From NCBI GenBank assembly GCA_002378565.1, contig DFSH01000053.1, positions 1-7,398 of the forward strand: a stretch of 7,398 nt of DNA, in the 5' to 3' direction. Made by a program: the position numbers and the translations under genes. The notes under the pieces were generated by a model that searched no databases, was not told the origin of the DNA, and saw nothing but the letters and a program-made list of their open reading frames with translations. Below, piece by piece: positions 1 through 7,359 of this stretch (its first letter is position 1; every line of letters starts with the position of its first letter). The stretch is from Flavobacteriales bacterium UBA3442 (GTDB lineage: Bacteria; Bacteroidota; Bacteroidia; Flavobacteriales; Schleiferiaceae).

Positions 1-444
1 ACTTTAGTGCAAGAACAACTGGACCAACTTGACGCCTTTGCTGTCGAGCTGAACCTGGGTTCTGACATGCACATTAAGGTGCATGCAGACCTGAATGAAG
101 GCCACATTTCTGTGGCGCAACTTCGTCAGATAACCCGTGCCATCAAAGGTGAATTGGGGGATGATTTTGAAGATTACAGCATTGAAGTATCTTCACCTGG
201 TATGTTCACCCCCTTTGTGGTGGAGGCACAGTACAAGAAAAACATTGGCCGAAGCGTGGTAGCCACCATGCTAAATGGCAACGAACACAAGGGCAAACTC
301 ACCGCGTATGACGGGGAGTCAGTCACCTTGACTTGGCGCGAACGGGTTCCCAAACCTGTTGGCAAAGGAAAAGTAACCACCGACATGTCAGTCACCTTGA
401 CGTTGACAGACATCAAACAATTGATTTTGGATTTTAAATTTTAA
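1..444 (+). CDS. rimP: Ribosome maturation factor RimP, 5' end beyond the window
   Basis: RimP is a cytoplasmic factor that binds the 30S subunit and assists its late maturation. The frame is open from base 1 (Thr-Leu-Val-Gln...) to TAA at 442-444. The first possible start is GTG at 7, giving 145 residues. By recalled comparison with Bacteroidota RimP proteins of about 150-155 residues, roughly ten N-terminal residues are missing, so the true start is probably left of the window and GTG7 is probably an internal Val. Visible family features are the N-terminal alpha/beta domain with the acidic stretch GDDFEDYSIEVSSPG, the YKKNIGR segment that opens the C-terminal SH3-like barrel, and a final strand-rich tail (TLTLTDIKQLILDFKF). 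It lies 6 nt before nusA, the classical order, and is surely cotranscribed with it. The identity is secure; only the 5' boundary is uncertain. Confidence 0.9.
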   Translation, partial: TLVQEQLDQLDAFAVELNLGSDMHIKVHADLNEGHISVAQLRQITRAIKGELGDDFEDYSIEVSSPGMFTPFVVEAQYKKNIGRSVVATMLNGNEHKGKLTAYDGESVTLTWRERVPKPVGKGKVTTDMSVTLTLTDIKQLILDFKF

Positions 445-450
445 TTTATC

Positions 451-1695
451 ATGGAAGCAATCGACATCATTGAATCATTTGGCGAGTTCAGAGACGAAAA
501 GAACATCGACAGGGTCACCCTTATGTCCTTCATCGAAGAGGCTTTTCGGGTACAGATTCGCAAGAAATACGAGAGTGATGACAATTTTGACATCATTGTC
601 AACCCTGACAAAGGCGACATGGAAATCATGCGTAACCGCACCATTGTAGAAGATGACAAGCTGGAGAACCCGCATTTGGAAATCTCCCTGAGTGATGCCC
701 TCAAGATTGAGGATGACTTTGAAGTGGGCGAGGAAGTGTCAGAGGAGTACAAGATCTCAGACATGGGCCGTCGATTCATCCTTTCTTTCCGTCAAACCTT
801 GATTCAAAAGGTGCAGGAGTTTGATTCTGCGGAACTTTACAACCAGTACAAGGACATGGTAGGCGAGATCCTTAACGGCGAGGTGCACCACGTGCGCAAC
901 CTTGAAGTCATTGTCTATGATGACCAGGAGAATGAATTGATCCTGCGCCGCGATGACATGATTTCCGACAAAGACTTTTTCCGCAAGGGTGATACCATCC
1001 GCGCCTTGGTCAAGTCCGTAGAGATTCGTGGAAGCAAGCCATTGATTCACTTGAGCCGCACATCCCCAGACTTCTTAGCCAAGCTTTTTGAAGCAGAGAT
1101 CCCTGAAGTCTTTGATGGCATCATCACTGTGAAAAAAGTGGTTCGCATCCCAGGCGAGAAGGCAAAGGTTGCTGTTGAAAGCTATGATGATCGCATCGAC
1201 CCCGTAGGTGCCTGTGTTGGCATGAAGGGTTCACGCATCCATGGCATCGTCCGGGAATTGCGTGGAGAGAACATCGACGTGATCAACTTCACAGACAATG
1301 AGCAGCTGATGATTCAGCGCTCGCTATCTCCCGCAAAAATCACGGAGATGAAAATCGAAGAGGAAAAGCGCCATGTGGATGTTTACATGCCAGCAGATCA
1401 AGTCTCGTTAGCCATTGGCCGCGGTGGCACCAACATCCGATTGGCTAGCCGTTTGACCGATTATGAAATCGACGTGTACCGCGAGGACATTGTTCATGAG
1501 GAAGACGTTGAATTGTCAGAATTTTCTAATGAAATTGAGCCGTGGGTCATTGAGGCACTACAAAACAAGGGCTACAAGACAGCAAAAGGTATTTTGAGCG
1601 TAGAAGTTGAAGACGTTGCTCGCCGTTCCGATTTGGAAGTGGAGACCATCGAAGAGGTTGTCTCTGTGCTGAACAAAGAATTTGAGAAAGAATAA
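451..1695 (+). CDS. nusA: Transcription termination/antitermination factor NusA
   Basis: NusA binds RNA polymerase and nascent RNA and modulates pausing, intrinsic termination and antitermination. The 414-residue protein shows the family layout. The RNA-polymerase-binding N-terminal domain covers about 1-125. An S1 domain lies at about 135-203 (starting near GEILNGEV). KH1 follows with [14 protein letters not shown] (GMKG loop at 257-260), then KH2 with [15 protein letters not shown] (loop GRGG at 323-326). A short helical tail at about 360-414 resembles a single helix-hairpin-helix unit. The two acidic C-terminal repeats of E. coli NusA are absent, which fits the shorter form common outside the gammaproteobacteria. 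ATG451 is chosen because it gives the full N-terminal helix and sits 6 nt after the rimP stop. Upstream is A/T-rich (gattttaaattttaatttatc) with no Shine-Dalgarno sequence, as is common in Bacteroidota. It lies between rimP and infB, so it belongs to the same transcript. No key residue is missing. Confidence 0.97.
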   Translation: MEAIDIIESFGEFRDEKNIDRVTLMSFIEEAFRVQIRKKYESDDNFDIIVNPDKGDMEIMRNRTIVEDDKLENPHLEISLSDALKIEDDFEVGEEVSEEYKISDMGRRFILSFRQTLIQKVQEFDSAELYNQYKDMVGEILNGEVHHVRNLEVIVYDDQENELILRRDDMISDKDFFRKGDTIRALVKSVEIRGSKPLIHLSRTSPDFLAKLFEAEIPEVFDGIITVKKVVRIPGEKAKVAVESYDDRIDPVGACVGMKGSRIHGIVRELRGENIDVINFTDNEQLMIQRSLSPAKITEMKIEEEKRHVDVYMPADQVSLAIGRGGTNIRLASRLTDYEIDVYREDIVHEEDVELSEFSNEIEPWVIEALQNKGYKTAKGILSVEVEDVARRSDLEVETIEEVVSVLNKEFEKE

Positions 1696-1712
1696 AAGGA
1701 CATAATCCTATG
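1694..1712 (+). promoter_or_regulatory. infB ribosome binding site inside a possible small hairpin
   Basis: AAAAGGA (1694-1700) overlaps the nusA stop codon and lies 9 nt before ATG1710. It is the only clear Shine-Dalgarno-like sequence among the gene starts visible here, and it supports this start. The AGGA core (1697-1700) is complementary to TCCT (1706-1709), which touches the start codon. A 4-bp stem with a 5-nt loop could therefore hide the site. The stem is short, and its effect is inference. Confidence 0.45.
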
Positions 1713-4463
1713 GGTAGTTACCGCATCAGTAAAATTTTAGGCGAACTCAATATTGGCCTTGACACCGCCAGTGATTTCTTGAAAGAGAAAGGCCATGACG
1801 CGCTCAAGAATCGCAATGCAAAAATTGATCAGGATCAATACGATGCCTTGGTTGATCAATTTGCTAGCGACAAATCCAAGAAAGTCAAGGCTGAAGAGTT
1901 GATTGAGCAAAAGCGCATTGAGCGTGAAGCCATTGTTGCAGCACGTGAGGCAGAAGAGGAAGCAAAAGAATCAGCGAAAGAGGTGGCAAAAGCTGCTGAG
2001 GTTGCGAAGGCTGAGGCAGCCACCCCTGAGATTACAGAAAAAATTGACCTGAGCCCTAAGCCAGTTGCAAAAGCAGAGGTGAAGGCAGAGCCAGAAGCTG
2101 TGACAAAGGCCCCTGCTAAACCTGATGGAGTCATCAAGGTTAAGGCCAAGGTTGCAGGATTAAAGGTTGCAGGTAAAATTGATTTGGACGCGCTTAAAAA
2201 GCCAGCTTCTAAAGCAAAAGGCAAGGCTGCCGCAAAGCCAGCCCCTGAATCGGCAGCTGCTCCAAGCAAGCCTGAAGCGTCAAAGGCAGTCAAGCCTGAA
2301 GCTGAAAGCAAACCTGAAATGACTGAGCACACAACGGTCTACCAAAAACTCACAGGACCCAAGGTCGTTGGTGATAAAATTGACTTGACCAAGTTTGAAA
2401 CGAAACCCAGTGAAGGCAAGCGCAAACGCATTGTAAAGGAAGGCCTGCGAGGCCCTGCTGCAGGTGGCGGACGCACCACGACTGGTGCCGCATCCATTGG
2501 CGGTCGCCGTGGACCACAGCAGCGTGGACCAGGCAAAAAACCTAGCGGTCCTGTCAAGGAGGTTTCAAAAGAAGACATCCAAAAGAAGATTCGCGAGACC
2601 ATGGCCAGAATGAGTGGTGGCCGAAAATCGAAGGGAAGTAAAATTCGCCGTGACAAACGTGCTGAACGTGCTGAACGCCGTGAAATTGATCAAATTGAAC
2701 GCGCTGAAGGGGACATGATCCTCAAGTTGACTGAATTTGTCACCTTGATGGAAGTGGCCAACATGATGAAGGTGCCAGTGCCAGAAGTGATTTCTGCCTG
2801 TATGTCACTGGGTATCATGGCTTCCATGAACCAGCGATTGGACAAAGAGACCTTAACGGTTGTTGCTGATGAATTTGGCTTTGAAGTGGAGTTTGTCGAC
2901 GAAGAAATGCAAGAGAACCTTGCAGAAGTTGCTGACGATACAAAGGATTTGGAGCCACGCTCACCCATTGTGACAGTGATGGGCCATGTTGATCATGGCA
3001 AGACCTCGCTTTTGGATTACATCCGTGAAGCCAATGTCATTGCCGGTGAGGCGGGTGGCATCACCCAGCACATTGGTGCTTATGATGTTGAATTGAAAGA
3101 TGGTCAGCACATCACTTTCCTAGATACACCGGGTCACGAGGCATTTACTGCCATGCGAGCTCGCGGTGCACAAGTCACAGATGTTGCCATCATTGTGGTG
3201 TCTGCAGATGACGATGTCATGCCGCAAACCAAGGAGGCCATCAGCCACGCTCAAGCGGCCGGCGTCCCCATCGTGTTTGCCATCAACAAGATTGATAGAC
3301 CAGATGCCAACCCTGAGAAAATCAAGGAACAACTGTCTGCCATGAACCTCCTGGTGGAGGATTGGGGCGGAAAGATCCAGTCACAAGACGTGTCTGCAAA
3401 GCTGGGAACTAACGTTGATAAGCTCTTGGAAAAGGTGTTGCTTGAAGCCGAACTCTTGGAGCTCAAAGCCAACCCCAACAGAGAGGGACGTGGAACTGTC
3501 ATTGAATCTACCTTGGATAAAGGCCGTGGTTATGTTACCTCCCTTTTGGTGCAAAATGGCTCCTTCAAAGTTGGTGACTACATCCTTGCGGGTCAATACT
3601 CTGGCAAGGTTCGCGCCATGATGGACGAGCGAGGCAACAAAATGGCCGTTGCTAGACCTTCCAAGCCTGTGTCCATCCTAGGACTTGATGGCGCACCTTC
3701 TGCAGGAGACAGTTTCAATATCATGACTGATGAGCGCGAGGCAAAGGCTGTCGCTACCAAGCGCCAGCAAATGGCCCGTGAACAATCCGTTCGATCTCAG
3801 AAGAAACTCACCCTCGATGAAATTGGTCGTCGATTGGCTGTGGGAGACTTCCAAGAACTCAACATCGTACTCAAGGGCGACGTGGATGGTTCCATCGAAG
3901 CATTGACAGATTCATTGCAGCGATTGACCACAGAAGAAATCCAAGTGAACATCATTCACAAGGGCGTGGGTGGCATCACCGAATCAGATGTCTTGTTGGC
4001 AGCTGCTTCAGATGCAATAATCATTGGCTTCCAGGTCCGACCGACCGGCACATGCCGCAAGTTGGCAGAGAAAGAGGAAGTTGAAATTCGCCTGTACAGC
4101 ATCATCTATGACGCCATCAATGAAGTGAAGGAAGCCATGACTGGCATGCTTTCACCCGACATGAAGGAGGAGATTGTTTGCAACTTGGAAATCCGAGAGG
4201 TATTCAAGATTTCCAAATTTGGCACCATTGCTGGTTGCATGGTCACCGATGGCGTGATTTTGCGAAACACCACTGTTCGCATCATCCGTGATTCTGTTGT
4301 GATTTACACTGGCGAATTGGGCTCACTCAAGCGCTTCAAGGACGAAGTCAAAGAAGTCAAGAAAGGCATGGAATGTGGTTTGAACATCAACAATTTCAAC
4401 GACATCAAAGTCGGTGACGTGATTGAGGGCTACAAGCAGGTTGAGGTTCAGAGAGAACTCTAA
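1710..4463 (+). CDS. infB: Translation initiation factor IF-2
   Basis: IF-2 is the GTPase that brings fMet-tRNA to the 30S subunit and promotes 50S joining. Residues 2-57 form an IF2_N-type module ([15 protein letters not shown]...). Residues 60-330 are a low-complexity linker: first Ala/Glu/Lys-rich, then Lys/Pro/Ala-rich with three KIDL motifs, then Gly/Arg-rich. A second IF2_N-like module lies at about 337-396. The G domain has G1 GHVDHGKT (425-432), the G2 threonine T452 in GGITQH, G3 DTPGHE (472-477), G4 NKID (526-529) and G5 SAKLG (562-566). Domain II, domain III (including GFQVRP at 773-778) and the tRNA-binding domain IV (about 815-917) follow, so the protein is complete. ATG1710 is supported by AAAAGGA at 1694-1700 and by the N-terminal homology. 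It is the last gene of the rimP-nusA-infB unit here: no rbfA or truB follows, and a convergent gene begins 28 nt downstream. Confidence 0.98.
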   Translation: MGSYRISKILGELNIGLDTASDFLKEKGHDALKNRNAKIDQDQYDALVDQFASDKSKKVKAEELIEQKRIEREAIVAAREAEEEAKESAKEVAKAAEVAKAEAATPEITEKIDLSPKPVAKAEVKAEPEAVTKAPAKPDGVIKVKAKVAGLKVAGKIDLDALKKPASKAKGKAAAKPAPESAAAPSKPEASKAVKPEAESKPEMTEHTTVYQKLTGPKVVGDKIDLTKFETKPSEGKRKRIVKEGLRGPAAGGGRTTTGAASIGGRRGPQQRGPGKKPSGPVKEVSKEDIQKKIRETMARMSGGRKSKGSKIRRDKRAERAERREIDQIERAEGDMILKLTEFVTLMEVANMMKVPVPEVISACMSLGIMASMNQRLDKETLTVVADEFGFEVEFVDEEMQENLAEVADDTKDLEPRSPIVTVMGHVDHGKTSLLDYIREANVIAGEAGGITQHIGAYDVELKDGQHITFLDTPGHEAFTAMRARGAQVTDVAIIVVSADDDVMPQTKEAISHAQAAGVPIVFAINKIDRPDANPEKIKEQLSAMNLLVEDWGGKIQSQDVSAKLGTNVDKLLEKVLLEAELLELKANPNREGRGTVIESTLDKGRGYVTSLLVQNGSFKVGDYILAGQYSGKVRAMMDERGNKMAVARPSKPVSILGLDGAPSAGDSFNIMTDEREAKAVATKRQQMAREQSVRSQKKLTLDEIGRRLAVGDFQELNIVLKGDVDGSIEALTDSLQRLTTEEIQVNIIHKGVGGITESDVLLAAASDAIIIGFQVRPTGTCRKLAEKEEVEIRLYSIIYDAINEVKEAMTGMLSPDMKEEIVCNLEIREVFKISKFGTIAGCMVTDGVILRNTTVRIIRDSVVIYTGELGSLKRFKDEVKEVKKGMECGLNINNFNDIKVGDVIEGYKQVEVQREL
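2658..2684 (+). repeat. Tandem 9-nt repeat in the infB linker
   Basis: Two perfect copies of cgtgctgaa (2658-2666 and 2667-2675) are followed by a degenerate third, cgccgtgaa (2676-2684). Together they encode RAERAERRE, residues 317-325 of IF-2, in the basic helix that joins the disordered linker to the second IF2_N-like module. The repeat unit is a multiple of three, so gain or loss of copies would keep the frame. Confidence 0.55.
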
Positions 4464-4540
4464 GAATCACCTTTTTTGTTGAGCGCTCACTTTACAGGGT
4501 TTTCGTATCAGATTCAACGCGTCCGTCTTTGAGACGGATG
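4464..4540. other. Convergent junction with a stem-loop in the ATPase gene end
   Basis: The stop codons of infB (4461-4463) and of the ABC ATPase (4492-4494) face each other across 28 nt. The gap holds a T6 run (4472-4477) and a perfect 10-bp palindrome TGAGCGCTCA (4480-4489). Just inside the ATPase gene, TCCGTCT (4522-4528), loop TTG, AGACGGA (4532-4538) form a perfect 7-bp stem, extendable by G-U and C-G pairs to 4520/4540. No U-run follows the stem on either strand, so it is not a standard intrinsic terminator. It also encodes the common LKDGR motif of ABC ATPases, so it may be coincidental. Confidence 0.3.
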
Positions 4541-5181
4541 ATGCGCTTAGCATGTTGAGCAATTTCCTCTTCATGGGTCACCACAATCAGGGTATTCCCC
4601 TGTGCATGGATAGCGTCAAATTGCTTCATGATCTCCTCTGAGGTTTCAGAATCCAGATTGCCAGTTGGCTCGTCAGCTAAAATCATGGAAGGCTTGTTCA
4701 CCAGGGCGCGAGCAATGGCTACACGTTGACGTTGACCACCAGATAATTGGTTGGGTTGATGGTCCATGCGGTCATCCAAGCCTACATCTGCCAATACCTC
4801 AGCCGCGCGTTGCAAGCGATCGGCTTTCCCAATCCCGGCGTAGACCAATGGCAGAGCGACGTTTTGCAAGGCTGTCTGGCGGGGAATGAGGTTGAATGTT
4901 TGAAAGACAAAACCAATTTCTCGGTTGCGTATGTCTGCCAATTGATCGTCAGTCATGTCACTGACATCGTGATTGGCAAGGTTGTAGCTGCCTGATGTTG
5001 GGGTGTCTAGGCAGCCTAATAGATTCATCAAGGTAGATTTACCAGAACCAGAAGGCCCCATCAAGGCAACGTATTCACCTTCCATGATGTCAAGGTCAAT
5101 GTCTTTGAGAACATAGACAGTTTGACTGCCTAATGGGAAATTTCGCACAATGTTGCGCAGCTGAATAACAGGTTTTTCCAT
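4492..5181 (-). CDS. ABC transporter ATP-binding protein, MacB/LolD type
   Basis: This 229-residue cytoplasmic nucleotide-binding subunit would power a membrane partner of the FtsX/MacB/LolC-E class. All ATPase motifs are present: Walker A GPSGSGKS (42-49), Q-loop Gln94 in FVFQTFNLIP, signature LSGGQRQR (146-153), Walker B with ADEP (169-172, catalytic Glu171), D-loop GNLDS (174-178) and the H-loop His203. The FVFQ.FNLIP Q-loop region and the ILADEPTGNLDS stretch are typical of the MacB/LolD group of lipoprotein-releasing and peptide/macrolide efflux ATPases, as is the length. ATG at 5181 lies one nucleotide after the stop of the receptor gene and has no Shine-Dalgarno sequence, so translation is probably coupled. 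No permease is visible: the gene ends the unit, and infB lies convergent 28 nt away. The partner must be upstream beyond the right edge or elsewhere in the genome. The family is certain. Substrate, and whether the job is lipoprotein release or efflux, is not, so I give no symbol. Confidence 0.93.
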   Translation of the reverse strand: MEKPVIQLRNIVRNFPLGSQTVYVLKDIDLDIMEGEYVALMGPSGSGKSTLMNLLGCLDTPTSGSYNLANHDVSDMTDDQLADIRNREIGFVFQTFNLIPRQTALQNVALPLVYAGIGKADRLQRAAEVLADVGLDDRMDHQPNQLSGGQRQRVAIARALVNKPSMILADEPTGNLDSETSEEIMKQFDAIHAQGNTLIVVTHEEEIAQHAKRIIRLKDGRVESDTKTL

Positions 5182-5185
5182 GTCA
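5179..5185 (-). promoter_or_regulatory. Stop-start coupling site between receptor and ATPase genes
   Basis: On the minus strand the receptor stop TGA (5185-5183), one C (5182) and the ATPase start ATG (5181-5179) read TGACATG. The preceding bases, CTTAATTTTT, contain no Shine-Dalgarno sequence. The arrangement suggests that ribosomes finishing the receptor reinitiate on the ATPase. The spacing is seen directly; the reinitiation is inferred. Confidence 0.5.
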
Positions 5186-7318
5186 AAAAATTAAGTTTAG
5201 GCCCATGTAGAGGTTGCGGCCAAAGATGGGCCCGTAGATGCGAATGGCATCAAAGGAAGAAGTAAAATCGGCATGATCGGCAGCCATCACATTTCCGGCC
5301 AGGTCCGTAGCCGCTGTGATGGGGTTAGGTTGGCGAACATCCAGGGCATTCTCAATGCCAAGGTAAATGTCACCGCCTTTCCAAGCTTTCCTCACCTGGC
5401 CGCTGAGCAAGGTGAATGCAGGCGACTGCTCACTTCCAAAAGCGGTCGAGCCCCCCCATCCGCCAAAAGGCAGACTTTGTGGACCATAAAACTGTGCCGT
5501 TGCATCCAGCTCCCATCCGCCTTTGATGGCTTTGCTCAGGCTTGCCATGCCACGGTGCTTGGCCACGAAGGGCAATTGAGCCATCGTTTCACCCGAGGGG
5601 TTGTTCCAGTACTTGGCTTCTGTTATTTGGTTGCGGTAGGCCAATCGCATGTCAGTTGACTTGTTGAGCTTGTAGTTCAAAGTAACCCCCAGGCTGTTGC
5701 TCTGTTTGGCAGGGCTTCCATTGTAGGTGCTTTCTTGGTAAACCATATGCTGGCCTGGCATCCAGTAATCGTGCACGATGGCGTGATCGAAGACAGTCCA
5801 ATGGGCATCGGCGGCGATGCTGCCTGGCATGTAGTCGTAGGTGAAATTGTAGACGTAGCTGACGCCGGCATTCCAAGCGGACTCAAAAGTGGTCATGTCA
5901 CCACCCATTAGGTTGCCATAGGCCGCATAAGTCAAGTTGCGGTTGCTGGCCAATCGCCCCAAGGATTCAACCATCGGTAAGGCCATGCGGAAGCCGCGAC
6001 CTGCAGACAGCCTGATGGTTTGCAGTTTGGTGGGAGCGTAGCGAAGGTGCATCCGGGGAGACCATTGCAAACCGGCAATGCTATGCTGATCCAAACGCAA
6101 TCCGCCCACAGCGGTGAAAGATTCCAACGGTGTGTAAGTCCATTCGGAGTAGGCACCAAGGTTGGTTTCTGTCCATGACCCTGAGTATTCCCCCTGGCCA
6201 TTGCGCCCTTGATTCATGTCGTAGGCATCGATGTTGAAAACCATGCCTGAAGTTTGGTAGAGCTGCCCTTCCAGGACTTCAGCCCTGACAAGCACCTGAG
6301 TCAGTCCACCTTGCTGCGTATGGTTGAAGGTTCGCTTATTCAAGAGGTCAGCATCTGAGCCAAAATGCCCATTGAGCCCCTGGCTGTACCAATGGTTGAT
6401 AACGCCAATGCTCAAATCATTATGATTGGGTGAAACCCAGCCAGTTTTTGCCGTGAAGGCCAATCGGTCTTGGTTGATGGCGTTGGACCATGGCTGGCTA
6501 ATAGGTGATGAGTCAAACAGTGATCCACCCTGACCACCGCGTTTTTCATCGGTCAAACCATGCAGGGTGAAGAGGCCTTCAAGGCCATTGGTTCCCCAGT
6601 ATTTTGCGCGAAGCATGACGTTAGCTTGATTCCCTAAGGGCATGTCCATGAATCCATCTTGATTTCTGTCGTTGGCGATGTCGCGGCCAGACAGATGGCC
6701 CAGCATGCCAAAAGACCACTGGTCATTGAGGTTTGTGCCCATGGCAATGTTTCCTTCCATGCGGCCACCTTGATTCACATAGCTGTTCAATAAGATGTCA
6801 CCACGGCCTTCAGCATCAGGACCTATGGCGTCATTGGCCATTTCATCAGGCTTGAGCAATTCCACATTGATTTGACCTGTGATGCTTTCATGCCCATTAA
6901 GAGCTGAGCCAATGCCCTTGGTCAATTGAATGGACTCGATCCATGCACCTGGAATGAAGCTCAAGCCCGAGTTGCTTAGCAAGCCCCGAACCAGCGGTGT
7001 CAATTCTGTTTGGATATGGGCGTATTTACCTGCCAGGCCAAAGAGCATGATCTGCTTGGTCCCTGTTACTGCATCGGTGAATGACACATCAATGCTAGGG
7101 TTGGTCTCAAAGCTTTCTGATAAGTTGCAGCAAGCTGCCTTTTTCAGTTCCTTTTTGCTAATGGTGTTAACAAAAGTCGCAGATTTTGCAGAGATGAATG
7201 TAGCTGCAGCTTCAGCGCGAACTTCAATGTCCTTCAAGTCAACAGATTGGTAGAGGTTGCTGTCTGCTTGACCCATGGCAGAATAGCTCGCACACACAAG
7301 TAGAACAGCTGGCTTCAT
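5183..7318 (-). CDS. TonB-dependent outer-membrane receptor, putative metal (copper) type
   Basis: This outer-membrane barrel would import a substrate using energy from TonB-ExbBD. The chosen ATG at 7318 gives 711 residues starting MKPAVLLVCASYSAMGQA, a signal peptide with probable cleavage after Ala18. A TTG at 7351 would add 11 residues that spoil the signal. A TonB-box-like DLKDIEVRAEA follows at about 27-37. The plug (to about residue 159, ending near GQINVELLKPDE) contains KKAACCNLSESFETNP with vicinal Cys63-Cys64. The remaining 550 or so residues fit a 22-strand barrel ending in Phe. The plug motif, GRGFRMALPMVESLGRL and the C-terminal YGPIFGRNLYMGLN resemble, from memory, Bacteroidota receptors found next to heavy-metal-associated proteins, so copper or a similar metal is the inferred substrate. 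Unlike many phylum members, it lacks an N-terminal carboxypeptidase-regulatory-like domain. A promoter is not visible. Being a TonB-dependent receptor is near certain; the metal is not. Confidence 0.93.
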   Translation of the reverse strand: MKPAVLLVCASYSAMGQADSNLYQSVDLKDIEVRAEAAATFISAKSATFVNTISKKELKKAACCNLSESFETNPSIDVSFTDAVTGTKQIMLFGLAGKYAHIQTELTPLVRGLLSNSGLSFIPGAWIESIQLTKGIGSALNGHESITGQINVELLKPDEMANDAIGPDAEGRGDILLNSYVNQGGRMEGNIAMGTNLNDQWSFGMLGHLSGRDIANDRNQDGFMDMPLGNQANVMLRAKYWGTNGLEGLFTLHGLTDEKRGGQGGSLFDSSPISQPWSNAINQDRLAFTAKTGWVSPNHNDLSIGVINHWYSQGLNGHFGSDADLLNKRTFNHTQQGGLTQVLVRAEVLEGQLYQTSGMVFNIDAYDMNQGRNGQGEYSGSWTETNLGAYSEWTYTPLESFTAVGGLRLDQHSIAGLQWSPRMHLRYAPTKLQTIRLSAGRGFRMALPMVESLGRLASNRNLTYAAYGNLMGGDMTTFESAWNAGVSYVYNFTYDYMPGSIAADAHWTVFDHAIVHDYWMPGQHMVYQESTYNGSPAKQSNSLGVTLNYKLNKSTDMRLAYRNQITEAKYWNNPSGETMAQLPFVAKHRGMASLSKAIKGGWELDATAQFYGPQSLPFGGWGGSTAFGSEQSPAFTLLSGQVRKAWKGGDIYLGIENALDVRQPNPITAATDLAGNVMAADHADFTSSFDAIRIYGPIFGRNLYMGLNLIF
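5451..5457. repeat. Seven-base C/G homopolymer in the receptor gene
   Basis: Seven C on the plus strand read as G7 in the receptor coding strand (tgg ggg ggc, encoding Trp-Gly-Gly at about residues 621-623). It is the longest G/C run I noticed in the window. A one-base slip here would lose the last 90 or so residues of the barrel. Confidence 0.6.
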
Positions 7319-7359
7319 GAGCTTCAAGGGGTCAAGGATGATGCCAGACAATGGATTCT

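Noticed and set aside
66..85. 7-bp inverted repeat CATGCAC/GTGCATG with a 6-nt loop inside rimP
   Set aside because: It lies within coding sequence and encodes ordinary RimP residues (MHIKVHA). One short stem of this size is expected by chance in 7 kb.
441..779. 112-codon minus-strand frame over nusA
   Set aside because: It is a Ser-rich shadow of the acidic NusA N-terminal domain, fully overlapped by a certain gene.
1856..2332. 158-codon open frame on the minus strand, antisense to the infB linker
   Set aside because: It is rich in Ala, Ser and Phe because it mirrors Lys/Ala/Glu codons of the linker. It lies entirely inside infB and shows no domain of its own.
2339..2656. 105-codon minus-strand frame in infB
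   Set aside because: It is Pro/Arg-rich because it mirrors the Gly/Arg-rich linker, and it has no start signal or recognisable motif.
4447..4477. Possible intrinsic terminator at the infB end: AGAG-AGAA-CTCT with outer TTC/GAA pairs, then T6
   Set aside because: The stem is weak, A/T-rich and bulged, and the T-run is six bases away from it. This is not convincing as a terminator.
4480..4489. Perfect 10-bp palindrome TGAGCGCTCA between the convergent genes
   Set aside because: It has no loop, so it cannot make a stable hairpin, and a protein-binding role at a convergent junction has no support here.
5273..5659. 128-codon plus-strand frame antisense to the receptor
   Set aside because: It has no recognisable domain and lies wholly inside a well-supported receptor gene.
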